NCBI GenBank assembly: GCA_964348615.1
Contig: CAYGDE010000043.1
Coordinates: 1 to 5,237 of the forward strand
Reading direction: 5' to 3'
Length of the DNA stretch: 5,237 nt
From: DATIHT01 sp964348615
GTDB taxonomy: Bacteria; Patescibacteriota; Microgenomatia; Curtissbacterales; GWA2-41-24
The position numbers and the translations under genes were made by a program. Shown piece after piece: positions 4,256-5,237 of this stretch; position 1 is the stretch's first letter; every line of letters starts with the position of its first letter. Below the pieces are notes generated by a model. The model searched no databases, had not been told where the DNA came from, and saw only the letters and a list, made by a program, of their open reading frames with translations.

Positions 4256-5237
4256 ATGAAAGAAATACCCCAGATACTGGCCAAAGACTTTTTAAATCTT
4301 AAGGAATATATGGAACGCGCACCACAAACTCAGGCCCGATTTTTTGTCGAAGAACACCCGGAAAATCTTGATGCTCTACCCCGCGCCAAAGCAATCGAGC
4401 GAATTCTCACTCCAGAAACTTGTCAATTTTTAGAAGATCGTGGCTGGGGAATTTCACTTGCAATGATTAACCTAGACGAACCTACTGGAAGGTTAATCAA
4501 AAGAATTAATCAGAAATTCCCTAATTTGCCAATTTCTGCATGGGTAGTTCTTCCCGATAAGGATGGCTATTGGACCAATAGGTTCAACGTTCCCCAAACT
4601 ACCAGAAGAGTTGAAGAAATAAAAGCCTGGACAAATCGTTTTGATTTAAACTTAGAAGCATTCGGATTTGATCTTGAAATTCCCATAGAAAACTTTAGAG
4701 GAATAATGACTGCAAAATCACCAATTTTGGGTTTGCTTAAAGAATGGATAAAAGTAGCCAGAAGTGAACAGTACAAAAGGCAAAATAAAGAAGGTTACAG
4801 CCCGGAACAAGAAATGTCAGCACTTTTAGCTCAACTTAAAACAGAACGTATCAAAACACATAGCTATGAATTACCGTCACCTCTAGATGCAGCTTCAAGA
4901 GGTGTTTTACAAAACACAGATTTCGACACAAGAGTCACAATGGTCTACAGCACAAACGGACTTCCGAGATTTATCGAAAGACATATCCCGACAGTAGCTT
5001 TACAACCAGACACCTATCCAGGAATTGGCGTCTATTCCTCAACTGGACATGTTTCAGGCAGAAGTTTAGGTTTGTTTGACAAATCACCAATTAATCCAGA
5101 TGTTTTGGCAGAGGACATTAATACCCTTGCACAAAAAGGCAGATTCAAAAAAGAAGGCTTCCCGGACCAAATTTGGGTCTTTGCATTAGACGGCATAAAA
5201 ATACCTCAGTGGACAGAACAAGCTCTCCAAAAAGCCA
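4256..5237 (+). CDS. Partial protein of unknown function, possibly TIM-barrel / glycoside-hydrolase-like
   Basis: An open frame runs from the ATG at 4256 to the window end without a stop (327 residues visible), so the C-terminus is missing. I do not recognise the family. No signal peptide or membrane helix is apparent, so it is probably cytoplasmic. After a helical region (1-60) come strand-like blocks: WGISLAMINLDEP (64-76), LPISAWVVLPDKDGYW (91-106), AFGFDLEIP (135-143), TRVTMVYST (225-233), YPGIGVYSSTGH (254-265) and DQIWVFALDG (304-313). Strands alternating with helices, with acidic residues at strand ends (D139, E141), recall TIM-barrel glycoside hydrolases; this is inference from pattern only. 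It has its own near-consensus promoter at 4212-4240. A second ATG at 4252 opens only a 16-codon frame, and M19 (4310) is a possible later start. Its place after the glycosyltransferases fits a glycan role but does not prove one. Confidence 0.7.
   Translation, partial: MKEIPQILAKDFLNLKEYMERAPQTQARFFVEEHPENLDALPRAKAIERILTPETCQFLEDRGWGISLAMINLDEPTGRLIKRINQKFPNLPISAWVVLPDKDGYWTNRFNVPQTTRRVEEIKAWTNRFDLNLEAFGFDLEIPIENFRGIMTAKSPILGLLKEWIKVARSEQYKRQNKEGYSPEQEMSALLAQLKTERIKTHSYELPSPLDAASRGVLQNTDFDTRVTMVYSTNGLPRFIERHIPTVALQPDTYPGIGVYSSTGHVSGRSLGLFDKSPINPDVLAEDINTLAQKGRFKKEGFPDQIWVFALDGIKIPQWTEQALQKA

Noticed and set aside
4252..4302. Short ORF from the first ATG after the promoter
   Set aside because: It is only 16 codons with no recognisable features; the overlapping frame from 4256 is open to the window end.
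4567..4776. Antisense ORF in the last gene
   Set aside because: It has no recognisable protein features or ribosome binding site and mirrors the long sense frame from 4256.

Overview
The window looks like bacterial chromosome from a Candidate Phyla Radiation (Patescibacteria) lineage, possibly Microgenomates-like. This is an inference from several traits together: very AT-rich, lysine-rich genes; a short bS21-type ribosomal protein; tight packing; AT-rich palindromic intergenic DNA built from CTAATT-like units; and several genes with no Shine-Dalgarno sequence whose promoter -10 box sits right next to the start codon. No single marker in the window proves the phylum. All six supported genes lie on the + strand.

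Layout: bases 1-217 hold a small ribosomal protein bS21 gene (rpsU) with a strong Shine-Dalgarno. Bases 218-496 are non-coding and hold a long imperfect inverted repeat (216-339), some smaller dyads and the promoter region of the next gene. Bases 497-1099 encode a secreted, C-terminally membrane-anchored protein with a beta-rich domain carrying a GHIHVWLD motif; I cannot assign a function. Bases 1100-1201 hold an 11-bp-stem dyad, a strong intrinsic terminator, and the -10 box of the following gene.

Bases 1202-4210 form a likely envelope glycolipid or glycan gene group: a polytopic membrane protein of the LPG_synthase_TM/UPF0104 (AglD/MprF N-terminal) type, a family 2 glycosyltransferase with a C-terminal membrane segment, and a family 4 glycosyltransferase resembling diacylglycerol glucosyltransferases. 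The last two overlap by 20 bases. Together they could make and/or move a glycosylated lipid at the cytoplasmic membrane, but donor and acceptor are not readable from sequence.

From 4212 a near-consensus promoter (TTGACA, 17 bp, TACAAT) drives a new transcription unit whose gene begins at 4256 and runs off the window end. Its product (first 327 residues visible) is unrecognised; its strand-like segments and a GFDLEIP motif suggest a TIM-barrel, glycoside-hydrolase-like fold, tentatively.

The most notable pattern is transcriptional. At 1202 and 2173 the ATG lies exactly where transcription should start (the last base of the -10 box would be -7 and the A of ATG +1), which predicts leaderless mRNAs, whereas rpsU has a textbook Shine-Dalgarno. 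I did not see a CRISPR array, transposase, tRNA, rRNA or defence system.
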